DNA from: Synechococcus sp. UW140
Lineage (GTDB): Bacteria > Cyanobacteriota > Cyanobacteriia > PCC-6307 > Cyanobiaceae
Length of the DNA stretch: 64,000 bases
NCBI GenBank assembly: GCA_945875915.1
Contig: CAMCMT010000004.1
Location: 1 to 64,000 of the forward strand
Reading direction: 5' to 3'
In this document: one piece after another, positions 10,901 to 25,900 of the stretch
Position numbering within the stretch: the first letter of the stretch is position 1
Layout: each line of letters opens with the position of its first letter
Notes under the pieces: model-generated
Databases searched by the model: none
What the model was told of the DNA's origin: nothing
The model's input: the letters and a program-made list of their open reading frames with translations, nothing else
Position numbers and translations under genes: made by a program

Positions 10901-13900
10901 ACAAAACCGTAGATGATAATAAACAGGAAGGTGCGAGCCAAGCCCTCGCAATCGCCCTAAATAAGGTGAACCTTAAGGCGATATCACAAGCCCAGCTAGC
11001 CGGATCAATTAGTGCTCAAAACCTTGACATAAACAACATTAACAGGCATGATTCCGTTTTAGGCGCAGGTGACGTTCATGTTGACATTGGAATAGATACC
11101 TATACAAAAATAACGCATGGCAAATATGAAAAGGAAGAAACAAATAAAGATGGGACGAAGACTAAAAAATTCAAAAAATCCGAAGCAGAAGAGAAACCTT
11201 TATCGTGCCTAAAAAATTTCATTCAATGGGGTAACGTTGCAAAAAATGGAGTTGGTGCAGTCCTAAACATGGAAACTACCAGCAACAAAGCTGAAACAAT
11301 AGTAATGTCTACGGCCAATCTTAAATTGAGTGGCACATTAAAAAACACAACCAAACAATCAGGCCAAGTTGTTCATATTGTCGTAGGATCAGGGTCATCC
11401 AACAATAATGGATTTCAAGGAGGAATTGACCTCACGCTTGCAGGTGGAGATACTCATGCAGACAGCACTGGACTGCAGTTCAATCATGGTGCGTCGCTCT
11501 CTGCAGCAAACCTTAGGGGGTCTGCAAGCAATGATGTCAATCGGATAGATATCAATGGAGCAGTACAATACACCGAGTCCAGGGGTATCGGCGCCGTATT
11601 AATATTTAGTGAAGTCGAAAGACGTACTCGCAATAGCTTTATGGCAGCTATGGGCAGCCAGCTTCAGATTACAGACAGTATCCTTCTAGATGCATCAAAC
11701 AATGGGGCAATTAACCTATTTTCAATAGCGGGGACAGTTGCCGTTGAGGACAGCAACACAACCGAGAAAGACAACTCAAGTGTATTACTAAAATTAAGAG
11801 GTGCTAGCGCTGAAAACACACAAGTGGCAATGGCGGGTAGTATTGGGTGGTCTATACTTAATGATAAAACGGAAAACATTCTCTCGGTTGCACAAGGCCA
11901 AGCGATAGGCCCTAACCAGATAAAATTATCGGCAGCAAATACTACAGAATTAAACAACTGGAGCGGAGCTATTGCTTACAGCAAAAGCGGATCACTAATC
12001 AACCCGGAAACAAAGGATACAACTCCTAAGCAAAGAGCAGGAGAATTCACATTGGCTGGGGCTGCGGCCGTAAATCAAATCAATCGAGACACGACAAATA
12101 CGATAAATGGTGTGCTGGCGACAGGCAACAAACCTGCATCAATTCACCTAGTAAGTGACACCCGAAAAGCACAGGAAACCGCAGGAGCCATTAGTCTATC
12201 CGGATCAACAGGTAGTGGTCAAAATTGGGTTGGGGCCGCGTCGATCGCCCTAAATCTAGATCTAGATAGTAGTGGAAGCAGCACAACATCGCATGTTAAC
12301 AACCTAACAACCTCTAATTTCGAAGGAAGCCTTAGCATTGAAGCAATTGAAGGAGCAAATGCCACGTCAATTGCTGGTCAGGCTGCAATAGCGTGCAATC
12401 CATTGGTAGATGAAGCGCCAAAAAGAGCTTCAGGTTCAGTAGCAGGAACGTTCGGCGCCTCCATTGCCATAAACGATTTAAAAGTAGACACTGCTGCCCG
12501 TTTGAGCAACAGTTCAATCACTTCATCGATGCCCTCGAACATCACCTTGGCAGCACGTAGCGAGGGTGTAGACATGATCGCCTCGGCAGTCAGTGGGGCA
12601 GGTTCGATCGCGACATCGAACAATTCAAGTTCCTATGCAATTGCGGGATCCGGCGCAGGGGCCCAGAATTCCTATAAGAACGCAATTACTGCAGAGATCC
12701 TACAATCAACGGTCAATTCAACATCATCGACAACAGCACCAACCATTAACATTAGGGCTAGTTCCGGCGAAAACCTGCTGGCGATGGCTGGCGGCATTGA
12801 TGTTGCCATTGCAAATGCAAGCGGCGTAGGGGACAAAGCTAACTCCCTATCAGTGGGGGCATCAACAGCAATCAATGAATTAAGTGGTGACATCACGGCC
12901 CGAATCGATGGCACATCCACCATTCAGGCGAACCAACTAACGATCAGTGCTGCCGATGGGTCTGCTGTTGGGGCCTACGCCATTGCCGGTGCCTTGGCCG
13001 CATCGGCATCAACATTAGGAGAAGCCTTCGACGGAGCCTTTGTGGGCTCCGGTACGGGCAATACCGTGAACCGCCCTGTAACAGCGGTGATTGGCGATCC
13101 CCAGGCTGGCCTATTGGTGGGAACGGGAACCATCAGGGCAAACGATTTAACGTTGAACGCGGAGCGAACGGCAGATGCAAAACTGATCTCTGATGCTGCT
13201 GGTGCAGCGATCAGCCTTGCGTATGGCTCAAAAGCAGCAAAAAGTGCAAGTTTTGCTGGAGGATTCGCCTTCAACAAGTTGAGCGGAGGAATCACTAGTG
13301 GTGTCTATAACATCAGTGATCTAAGCATTCGTTACAGCACAAGCATTCGAGCATGGGCCCATAAGAGTGGGCGTGAGGGTTCAGCCCAAGGCAATGTGTA
13401 TAGCTTCGCCGGTGGCTTTGCCGTGGGCGGCGCCCAGGGCCTATCAGGTGCTGCAAAGGCTGGCGCCCTTGGGTTGGCTATTGCAAAAAATACGATCAAT
13501 GATCCCATAAGGGCCCAGATCAAATCTGTTGCTGGCCACAGCCAAACGAACCTATTGGGGAGTGCTACGCGCCAAATCGGCCTAGGATCGCTCAACATCC
13601 AAGCGCAAAATGAACGGCTGATTAGGGCTGAGGCAACAGGTGACTCACTAACATTCTCAAGTTCCACTTCTTCGGCAGGCGCCTTAAGCATTGGCGCTGC
13701 CCAGGCTATAAACTTAGTCAATGGTAATGTTGAAAGCCTGGTTGATCTAGCTAACACCGTAGAATTTAATCTGGGTGGAGTACTTACACTCTCAGCTGTT
13801 GACATCTCTCAGACCTCTAGCTTGGCCCTAGGTGTCGCCCTTAGCGGGGCTATGGGCGCAAACAGCTCGCTGGCACTCTCCGGTGGCGGTGCCAGCTCCA

Positions 13901-16900
13901 TTAACACAATCACCAGTGAGGTTAATGCATCCATAACCACAGGATCGTATCGAAATACAGCCAGTGATAGCACCCTAACAAAAGCCACATCCCTACAGGC
14001 AGCAACGCAAACATTAAAAAACGACGGTAGTTCTGCTCAAAGGCGTGGTATCAAGGCAGAGGTTGGCGCTGGCAGTGCAGCTGTAGCACTGTCTAACAAA
14101 GATGCAACAGCCGCGGCGATTGGAGTTAGCAAAGCCACGAACCAAATCAACTGGAATAAAGCAACCCAGACAGGGGTTAGTACCAAGCTTGAAGTCGCCA
14201 ACATCAAAACAGAAGGTGGCTTGGAGTTAACATCAATCAACAGCGATAAAATTGACGCCAAAATAGCAGCGGTGAGCATTGGCATCGCAGCCAGTGGTAG
14301 CGGCGGCAATGCAGTAGCCATCTCCGCGGCCGTGGCCGAGGCCACCAATCAGATTGGAACCAGTACTTCAGCCCAGATCATTGGCCGTGACATGGTCAAC
14401 AGTGTCCTTAATGCTGGGTCGCTCAAACTCGTAAGCCTTGACACAAGCGAGATCGAAGCTGGAGTTGGAGCTGGTAGTGTCTCGTTCTCTTTTACCGGAG
14501 GTAAAATCAGTGCAGCCCCCGCCATCGGGCTAGCCCTTGCAAGCAATACCCTCTCCGGCTCAAGAACAACCTCAATTGCTGGCTTCAGCAATATCACTAC
14601 AAGTACCGGTGATCTCAGCCTACGCAGTAGCAGTGAATTGCTCGATAGTAACGGCAATAGCCTCCAATCTCGCCGGATTACCAGTACCGCAGCCGCAGCA
14701 GCGGTCTCCGCGGCAATCGGTTCAAATTCCCTGGGGGTGGCCGGGGGCGGAGCCTCCTCATACAACACGATCCTTGGAGATACCACCGCCTCAATCACTA
14801 GCCCCACGATCATGAGCGGCGGCAAACTAAGCGTTCAGGCCAGCTCCCCAGGAACAATCAACGCAAAGATCATCGCGAATTCGGCTGCCGCTGGCTTGTC
14901 GGTAGATGGCACTACCGGTGCGGCCAGCATTGGCCTCAGCATTGCCCGCAATTTCATCGGTGCAACCCAGAGCAATCCTGGCGAATCCGGTGGCAGTCCA
15001 ACCCTGGCCGATGGCGGCAACGGCAACCGGATAGCTGCCACCATTTCGGGGACCAGTGCCAATTCCCTTCACACCCTGACAGCAAGCGGTGCGATCCGGG
15101 TTGAGGCCAGCCATAACGCCACCATCAAAGCTGAAGTTGTGGCCGTTTCAGCCGCAATTGCTGTCTCCACTTCAGGGGGCGGGGCCCTCAGTGGCGCCGG
15201 CAGTGAGGCGACCAATGTCATCGCCAGCAACACCACCGCAACCATCATTGGCAATGGGACCGCTAACAGCAGCCTGGTTGGCACAGATCTCACAATCCGC
15301 GTTTCCGATGCGGCCAGCATCGATGCAACCGCTGTCGGCGCCTCCCTAGCCGCCAGCTTTGCAGATAAAGCTGCCTTTGCCCCATCAATTGGCATCTCGC
15401 TTGCCAACAACACCATTCGCCGCAACGCCAAGGCCGAACTGGCCAACTTCGGCTCAGTTCTAACCACGAGCAATATGGCTATCACATCGACAAACAGTGG
15501 CAAAATCAACTCTGATTCAATTGCCGCCGCAATAGCCGTTGCTGTTGGTGGAAAGTTCTCACTTGGCTTATCTGGTGGTGGGACGAGTAGTCTTAATACA
15601 ATCACAGGCACTAACCAGGCCCTCGTCAATAGCGCCAACCTCGGCACGGCGTCTTCCACTTGGAATGGAACAGTCACGGTCAATGCAAACGATACCTCTA
15701 CAATTAACGCCAAGGTACATGCGATTAGCATCGCCTTAGCTGCCGGAGACAAAGGCGGCTCTGCCGCCATTGGTGTGGCCTTTGCCCGCAACTTCATAGG
15801 CGAAACCCAGGCCAACAGAGCCCTCAGTGGTGGTTCTCCCCAAAGCTTCACCAACCTGATCGGCACCAGCGGCAACCTGGTTCGCGCTGCTATCACCAAT
15901 TCCAACCTCTACGCCAAGGGCGCTGTCTCCGTTACAGCCAGCAACGCCGCCAAGATAACAAGCTACGTCGATAGCTTCGCGGCTGCCATTTCGATAACAG
16001 GTGGCGGAAGCCTTGCCCTGGTGGGTGCTGGCTCCGAGGCCACCAACCGCTCCCTGGTTTCGATTCAGGCCTTCGTTGGCGCCACCAGTGGCAAAACGAT
16101 CAGCCTCAACACTGGAGCCCTCACTGTTAGCAGCAGCGACAGCAGCTCGGCCGACTCCACCGCCTGGGGTGCTGCCGTCGGGGCCAGCTTCGGGGGAGGG
16201 CTCTCTGTTGCGGCAGCCATTGGCGTTTCCCAAGCCGGCAACACCCTCAACAACACCGCCGACACCACCGTGGCGAACATCGCCGCTGGCTCCAAGGTTG
16301 GAGCCCTCTCAGTGACGGCCAGCAAAACCAAAGCAGACGATCGCAGTGCCTCCATCTCCGCTAAATCGGCCGCGGTAGCTGTAGCCCTCAGTGGTGGCTC
16401 TAGCGGTGGTTCCCTAGCTGGCGGTGGCGCTGATGCCATCAACATCCTGCTTGGTGATGCCACCACCAACATCAGCTCCGCCAACCTCACGGTTGCCGGT
16501 GCCATTTCCCTTGGCAGCAGCAACAGCCAGAGTGTTGATGCCGGGGTTGGGGCTGGAGTCGGCGCTGGTTCGGCGACCGGAGTCGGCGGCGCAATCGCCG
16601 TTGGAGCGGTCAAGGTGCAAAACCTCCTGGGCATCGCCACCGCAGACGCCACCAACACCTCCCGGGCCAAAGTTCAAACCACGATCTCAAACTCCAACTT
16701 AACGACCACAGGTACAGGTATCATTAATCCAGATCTCACAGCAAGTAGTAGTTCCACAGTCAGCTATGGGACCACAGCGATTCCTGTCAGCGTGGCACTA
16801 ACCACAGGGCAGTTCGCAGGAGGCTTCTCAGGAGCCTTTAATGATTCGCGAATAGCGTATAACGTGGGCACCACAGTAACCCAATCGAACCTCATTTCAG

Positions 16901-19900
16901 CCGGATCCCTAACGATTACCAGCAAGACAGACAACAACATCGATAAGGCCCAAACCGACGCTGGAAGTGTTGCCATTAGCGGCAATCCCGGCATTGGTGT
17001 TGGTGTTGCAATTGGTGCCGCTGAAAACAAAAATTTAATCGACAACATTAATACTGTGACCATCAGCGATGGTGGATCGAATGTAGACGCAAAACGCTAC
17101 ACGATCCAATCGAAGGGAGACCTAACGATTAAAGCCGATGATGCCCGCAGCACGATTAATGATTCAAAGTCAACAACAGCCGTCGTGAGCGGTGGCATCA
17201 ATGCCCTCTCTGGAGGCGGAGCCAGGATTAAAAATACGATCGCCAATGTCATCACCACGACAGTCACAGGCGCTATCGATGTCAATGCAGGTGTCATTGG
17301 GGATGCCACTGTCATGGTCGAAACGACACAGCTTGCAAGCGCTACGCAGGCGCAGGTTGACCAAGTGGTTCTCGATGGCCACTTTAACAGCGGCGATAAG
17401 ATTGCCATTAAAGTGACAACAGGAAATACGGAGCTAGTTGTCACTTATCAAGTTACCAGCCCCACAGCATTGGCAATACAGACTGGATTGAGAGACGCCA
17501 TCAACAATCAAATTGGGACCAGTTATTTGGCCGCGATTAGCGGTAATTCAATAAACACAATCACGATCACTGCAAAGCAGGCCAATCGTAGTTTTAGAAG
17601 TGAACTAACTAGCACTCCGGCCGTAACTAGCAGCGGATCTATAACGATTGCTGCCTCATCAAGCAACACTAATTTGAATGCTGAAATTGTGGCCACATCC
17701 CTCGCTGCAGGCATGGGCGTGGCCGTTGGGGCGGGAGTGGTCGAAAACACCATCAACAACCGTGTAACCGCCCTCACCCAGTCTTCAACGGCTGCAGTAG
17801 GCCGCAATGCCCCCACCTTCACTGCAGCATCGAACATCACAATCTCCAGCTCAACGGCAGACACCATTGAGCAGGCAAAAGCCATCACGGCATCGGCCTC
17901 TGGTGTTGTCGGTGCAGTGGTCAACAGCGCTAAAGCAACGATTACGTCCACAAGTCGAGCCCAAGTTCAGGCGGGTTCCCTCTACACGCCCGATGGCACC
18001 AGCTTGATCCAGGCTGCCTCTGCCAATACCCTCAATAGCAGCAGCCTGGGAGGGACCGTTGGTGGTTTAGCTGGTTTTGGCTTGATGGCTGCCGAATCAA
18101 ACCTCGGTAGCAATTCAGTTGAACCAGAAGTGCAGGCCCTGCTCGGTTCTGGTGCCAGCATTTCGGCCAAGGATGTGGCGATCAACTCCTTCTCACGCGA
18201 CAGTGTCTATGCAGACACCCTCAGTGCGGCCGGAGGTGGGCTGTTGTCCGGTGCCGGTGCCCAATCTACCGCCAGCACAAACCAAACAGTTCAGACCAAA
18301 CTCGATGCCAACGCCACGATATCCGCCACCGGCAGCCTTAAACTCTCCAGCCTAGTCGATCAAACCAGTGAAGACGGCACCCCTGGTGGTATCGATACGC
18401 GTGCTGTCGGTATTGCCGTCTCAACAGGTCTAGCGGGTGGTGGTGCCAACTCGACCATTGCAATCATGAGTAAGTCATCGATTGATCTTGGTTCATCGAG
18501 TTCAGTTACCGCTGCTGCGATTGACATTGCGGCGAACAATAGCATCCAGAAAAACAAATACAGTCAATCCAATAACAACAGCCTTGGCGTAATTGGCAAT
18601 GGCAAAGTCTTTGTCGCTGGCCAGGCTGGTGGCGCAGGGATTAAGTCAACCACATTGATTGGCGATGATGCTGGTGCCTTTGGAGCCAACATAAATCTCG
18701 GAGCGAATAGCACCGTCCATGCCCTGGGAAGCAAGGCAAATCCAGGACTATTGTGGATGCATGCCAGAACGGGTGTGTATGCCACTGACGACATCACCCT
18801 GGATGCCGTGTCGGCCCTAGCAGCGGTATCCGCCGAAAGCCAAGTCATCAATAAGGCCAAAGCAAGTGTGGCCGCAGCTGGTGGCGTCAAAATTATCAAC
18901 GATAGTGGTGATGTATCCATCACAGCAAAGAGCGATGGTACGGTCAGCAGCTCGAGTTCCGTACTGGCAGGACAATTCGGATTTGGTAACGCCTATTCAA
19001 CGGCTACTAATCAGGTTAGCAATGTACTAAGTCTGACTGGAACCACGATCAAGGGCCAAACGATCAAGCTGTGGTCAGGACTCGATGCCAATGGGGTGCC
19101 AGATATCCTAAGGAGCACGGCCGATAGCCAAATCAACTCAACAGTTCTAGGGGTACCGCTCTCCCGTGCAAATGCTACGAGTGTGGATACGAACTCGATC
19201 TCAATTGTCGATAATTCCAAGTTACTGGCCCGCGGCAACGTGGAACTCAAAGCTCAAGGGAAAGACTGGAATGGCAAATCTAACAAGCGCTCCCTTGCTG
19301 ATGCCACATCCTATATATTGATTGCGGCCCCAATCAAGGGCACGACGACTGGTAACGATTCAACCACGAATACAATCACGATCGACAGCAGTTCACAGGT
19401 TGTAGCTGGAGCCCAGCACCAAATCAAAGTAATCACCCTTCCGAACAGCGATAATCTTGCCAACCAAAACAGCTATCTCAACCTATCTGGCAGCAGCGCG
19501 CTAACGTCAGCGTTGGTCAAAGACACCAAGCTGAACGCTGCCCAGCTGGCGTCCTTAGGTCTTGATGGGACCATCGACTACAGCTATCGCCTATTGGCAT
19601 CCCCGACAGGGTCCTTGGTGGATCTGGGCACATTTATTGGTGTGGTATTGCCAGATCTACTCTGGAATGATGCCAGCCAGCGCCCCTATCTCGATACGAT
19701 GGAGCTGGGCAGTGAACTCTTTGAGCAAGACAAACGCCTGAGGGATTTAATTGCAGCAAACGACAGCTCTCCTTCTAACAAGGCGCTCTATTTATCTCAA
19801 CAGGAGGCCCTGCGGCGACAGGCGGCCCAGCTTGGACTGCTTGATGCGAACACTGGCACAATCCAAGGCAAGCTCGACGGCCTAGCGATCCATCTACCAG

Positions 19901-22900
19901 ACCTGTATGCAGCAGCAGGTTCGGTGTTTCTCGATGCCATTGGTGGTACGATCAATATTAATGGTCTGCAAACGAATTCAGCTCCTGCCAACATTCCATC
20001 CAATATCAAGGCCTATAGCGACAGCTCAATCTCAGTAATCAATTCCGCCCCTGCAATCCTTGTTGGCGAAGACATGGTTATTGACGATTCCAAAGTAGTT
20101 GATATTATTGATGGCAAATACACCGTGTTCAGCCCAGGTTCAGTCTACTTCAACCGCCAAGGCGGCAGCTCTGGAGGGAATACAAACCAGCCGACAGGAA
20201 CGATTACCGTAAGCCAAAATGTTCGTAAGGATATCCCATTACCCACCGCCTTTCCTGTCAACCAGCCACCAGCTGACATCTATCTACTGGGTTCTGTCGT
20301 CAACGAGATCGGCACCATCGCAATCAATAATGCGACGGACAGCGTGATCGTCTCCGGGGAAGTCAGGGGCAGCAGCCTGTCGATTAGTTCGGCTGGCACT
20401 TTCACCTTGAATTCAGATAGCTGGTTCCATAGTGGTGGCGATCCCCGCCAGTATCTCAATTACGACAACTATCGTGCCCAAGCCTTTAATGCAGCCACCA
20501 ATTCGGATGGATCCTACAAAGGCTCGATGACGAGCGCTACTGCCAACCAATCGGTTGTCAATAGTGCAGCGACAAGCAATGCAGGCACAATCTTCTCACG
20601 GGGAGACATATCAATTTCGGCCCTTTATCTTAATATTAATGGTCTGATTCAAAGTGGTACCCCAACACTGAGTATGACTGTGGATGCAAGTTTCAATCCC
20701 AGCTTCTCAACCTCCCTGTTGGATAGCAATGGCAATGGCATCAATGGCATCAGTTTTGCGGCTGTTGAAGGCAAGGCGGTGGGCCTGGCCGGCTATGTGG
20801 ATGTGGGCAGCCGCACGATTAACCTCTATGACATCAAGAGCAAGGGTGGCAATATCAACCTCACGGGCCAAATCATGAGCACAGGTGCTGGCAAGGTATT
20901 GGCCTTCAATGGCCAACCTACTCTTACACTCACTAATAACAGTTCGTGGAACCTAGTGACAGGCGCAATTGACCTTTCGCCAACTAATGGAAAAATTACT
21001 ATCATTGATACGCCTAGAATCCCACTAGTGCCAACAAGTGTAACAGGAAATACGATTACGTTTGCTACGGCTGTCAATTTGGCTGAAGATTCACCCATCC
21101 TGTACCAATACAACAAGAGTATTGACGCCTCGGGGCAAGCCGTTGACACATCGCCATTCAGAGGGTTGACAAACAACACTATTTATTATGTGCACCGAAC
21201 AGGAAATAGCAACCAAATACAACTTAAGCACCGGTCGGGAGTACCCAACGTTGTTACCAAAACAACGTCACCAATGTCAACACGCACTTGGAACTCGACC
21301 GTTAATGGGTACCAACCTCCTTATGACAATACCACTTCAATAACCACATATAGCATATCACCAGATGGGTCGAACATTGAAAAGATAGATTACACGAGAG
21401 TTCAAACAACCGTGGCATCATCTGGGCCCGAGCGTCGCCGTACCTATACAAAAACAACATCAACGACAACATGGACTGATACCACGACAACAAGCAATCC
21501 GACTGTTGGCATCGGTTCATGGGACTCGAAACGTGCCTCTACTTTCTTGCAAGCAAATGTTAGCAAAAATATCTATGAATTAAACCGGGCAAATAATAGC
21601 ATCACAACATCATTGTCAACCCTCTCTCTGGTTCCTGGCAGCACAAGTTGGTTGGATCAAAGCACCACATACACAGCCGGGACCATTGCTGGAAACGACG
21701 TAGCGACAATAAGAAGCACCACCTATACCCCCGCGGCTGGCCTTACCTATGTATGGACAGAAGGTCAAGCAGCAACCACAACAACTACAAAATACAAGTC
21801 GAACTCATCCTTTAATCTCTTCTATGACATCCCTACCAATTCTAATGCTTGGGATTCAATTAATACTCAATACATAGACTCCAAACCCCTCCTACAAGGG
21901 CAAGCCATACAAGCTGTAGCGCCAGCAAGCTTTAGTACAGCAAATGCGGCCTACCAGCTAGATTACATGCAGGCAACAAATAATGCACCCCTGACAACAA
22001 ATCGCCATTGGACAACGGGGGGGGGCTTCCTGCGCAAGAAGACTTATCATACGGAACAAATAGTGAACCAAGGTGTCAAGGATTATTACACAAGTCAATT
22101 GAAGGCTGACAACCCCATCACTGTTGGCTTTATATCCCCTGCAATAAATGCCGGTCAAGCCGCTGGATCGCTGTCAATTACGAGCCAAGGCAATGTGTCG
22201 ATGCTCAAGGGTGTTAACAATGTTTCCAATGTGACGATAACAGCTGGCCATGGTAGAGATATTACGATCAAACCGTTATTCGTCAGCAATAACACAGTTC
22301 CGATCAACTTAAGTGCTGGCGGCAATATTGATCTTCAAGTTGGTGGCGCTTCGAACTCCACGACAGATATTCAGCTGCAGGCCGCTGCAGGTGGCAATCT
22401 CACCATCGCGACCTTTAGTAACGGCGGCTTTAGTGCCAACCTAAAACCATTGGGCGATTCTGCCAGTGGTCTTGCCCTCTCAGCCGGTAATACCCTTACC
22501 TTGACATTGGCGGGTGGCCTCAATCTCAGCAACCAGACGACAACTGGACCGACGGCGGCGGCGGCTTTGTTCAAGGCTGATCGCCTGGAGATGAACGTCG
22601 GCTCGGGTCATTTGGGCACGGCGGCCAATGCCCTGCGACTCAACACCAGTGCCAATGGCCTGACCAGCACCAGTGGACTTGCCTTAGAACTCAAAGGCAG
22701 TGGAGCCAACGCCTACCTAAAGGAAACCGAGGGTCCTTTACAATTGGTCTTGCCAACAAGCTGGAGCAGCACAAGTGCCATCAGCTTGGGTGGATCACTC
22801 AACCTCAATGTGGTCAGTGGTGATCTTCTTGATGCCACCGGAGCGCCTGGCGGTCTTACAGATATGACTGAACTTCAAAAGCAAGACAACATGTTTAAAA

Positions 22901-25900
22901 TTACTGGAGAAGCCGCAAGAGCAGCTGCGGTATCTGAAATAGCAGCCCAGGATCAAGCGAATTATAGAAACTATTGGTCCACATATTCGAAAGTGAATGT
23001 TTCGACCGTGGGTTCGGTTAGCCTAGAAAAGGTCAATAATTCCACCATCTATTCAGTTACAACTAATGGCATCACTAAGCAGCTCAATTATGCCACAGCG
23101 CCCTTTAACAATACCCATCCTAGCTGGAGGATCCTATCGGCCGCAACGATTGACGGAATCAACAAATGCTTATACCTATACGCCCCTAGTAATCAGTTGA
23201 CAGAATGGATTATGGACGGGAACTGGGACTTTCTTCGTGCATCCAATGTACTAACCACTGGTGGCTCTCCCGAGGCATCAACCTTGCTTGCCAAGTACAA
23301 TCTTACAAATGCTAACTATCAACAAGCCAATACCGCAGGCAACAGGTATCAACAGCAAGCCTCATTTGCCTTCACGACTGCAGAGAAAAACACGCTAATC
23401 AACAAGGGCTTTAGCGGACAAGCGATTGCGGCCTATGAGGTTCAGTTAAATGCAATTCATCAACAGCATGGAAATACAAGCTATAATTCTACGTTTATCT
23501 ATCAACGCTCAGCTGAACAGCAGGCTAGCTATATAGACCAGCGGGTGATGGCAACGAATGCCTACTACCACCCCCTAGCTGCAAACCTCTATGCCAGTCT
23601 GTTCCCCGTTCAAGCCGCAACCCTAGGGTTGGGCACAGGAAGCACGGATGGGTCACCGGCCAGCAGCACAAACGCCATAAACATAGGTGGAAATCTTAGC
23701 CTAACTGTTAGCCAAGGGGCAATTGGACGTACCAGTGCTAACTTGATTCAAATCGAGATCCCCAACGGCGACTACGAACAAGTATCGACAAGCAATGCCG
23801 CCCTGCTAAGCGCTGCCTCGACGGGCGATGTGGTGTCTCGTAGCTACAAGGTGTACAAATATGTTGGCAACACTCCGTTGAATACGACGAGTTCAACTTC
23901 AACTCTTGCCTTAAGCAATCCAAACCAATTTGTTGCCTACACCCCAGACTACACAGCCGTAGCGAGCAGTTCGACGGGTGTCGTCTTGAATCAATCAGTG
24001 CAGGCAGGCCAGGTAGTTCTGGTGAGAAATGGACGCTTCAATGGCTATTACACATTCATTGGCAGCGCTAAAATATGTGATTTGCTATCCGAGGATTACA
24101 GCAATAGCAACCTTTGGACTGCCCTAACGATAGGAACGGCCCATGCCTCTGTGACAGCAGCCAGCCATCCCAACACCATCACATCGGGAATGTTGATCAC
24201 GGATATCAGCGAATTAATCGGAGTGACGCTTCGCCCCCAAACAGCGTTGTCGGTAAACCTCGGTGGTTCCTTGATCACCGACGCCAACCAGGGCATACGG
24301 ATTTCCACCGCTGGCAATTTATCGATCCAGTCTGTGTCAGGCAATGGCACGGTTAGCTTGCAAGCTGGTGGGTCCCTCTCCCAGCTGGCCGCTGGCAACG
24401 GCGTTAGCAATAGCTTGGGTCCGATTGAATTGCGGAGCGTTTCTGGATCCATTGGTAGCAGTAGCCAAGCCGTAAAAATTTCAGCCACTGGCATCTCCAG
24501 CCTCTATGCCAGCGCTGACAATGGCTCCGCCTATCTGAGCAGCAGCGCTAATCTCTCGCTCGGCTCGGTAGTGGCCGCCAATCATTTAACAATCACCAGC
24601 GGCGGTGCCCTGCTTGATGGAGGGCGCTCGGCCAGTGCCATTGGCCAGGCAAGCATCAATCTACAGGCGCCTAACCTCACTCTCACCGCAACGAGTTTCG
24701 GTACAGCCGTTTCTCCGCTTACGATTGGCGGCGGTACGGCAGCAAACCCCACCAGGCTGACTGCCACAAGCACAGGTGGTGCCAATGGCACCATGGCCTT
24801 TGGGTCCAGGGGGACCACGCCAGTGGTCCTACAAAGCTTGAATGCAGCCAATCAAACGGTCTGGCTCAGTGGTGCTGGCTTTAGCCAAGGCTCCGGTAGC
24901 AATATAAGCATTCAGTCGAGCAGCTTGGTGTTAGATGGACTGACTGGGCTAGGAAGCAGCACAAGCCTTTTCAGAACGAAAGTCAACACCCTTGCCGGCA
25001 GGGTTGGAAACGGTGGAGTTCACCTCACAAATGACTCCAACTTGACCATCGACACTGCCAGCGACTCAACTGGAAATAAGAATTTAGCCGGATTGTACAC
25101 AACGGGAACCTCCAACATCTCCACAAGCAATGGTGATTTAACGATCTATGGCAAGATTGAATCGGTATCTAGCAACCTAACTCTTACCTCAGCCAATAGT
25201 CTTAGCATCAAAAGTGGCGCCTCCATTATCACCAGTGGCAGCGGCAACCTTGCCATATCTGCAAACATATCGACAGGAACCGTATCGGCTGAGAGTGGTT
25301 CCAACCTGATTCTCAATAGCAGTGACAGCGCCAATGTCACTGCTGGCTTCCTAGTGATGGAAGGTTTGATTGACGCCAGTGGCACGCTCAACCTGAATGC
25401 TAAAGGAGGGAACACTCTTAATGTTGGGGACCACCTAAGCAGCAATCAGAAAACTGAACTGACTGCAACCGGAGTGAATGCAGGGTTCCTTGATGGCAAT
25501 GCAAATAATGGCGAGTATCGCACCAATATCAAATTGGGTGGAACAATTACCGCCAGAAGCAGCAACGGCTTTTCCTTGAACACAAACAAGAATCTTGCAA
25601 TACTGGGTAGCATCACCACAACCTCGGGCAATCTATCGCTAATTTCATCAGAAAATCTATTTGTGCTTGGCAATCTCCAATCATCAAATAGTCTCAACCT
25701 GAGTACCACAACGGCAAATAATACAGTTATAAAGCTATGGACCACTATATCCTCTACAATCAAGACATCAGGAGGTAATGGCAGCCTTACCCTGTCCTCC
25801 AATTCCGACGCGAGACTCTATGGAACCATTCTGGCAGGCGCCAATTCCACCGAAACGGGACCAACTTGGCTAGCCGGAATCCATCAATTCAGCCTGACCA

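Noticed and set aside
15069-15905. 278-codon minus-strand frame inside the giant gene
   Set aside because: Ala/Leu/Pro-rich shadow of the repeat array, with no motif or start signal; the plus-strand repeats explain the sequence.
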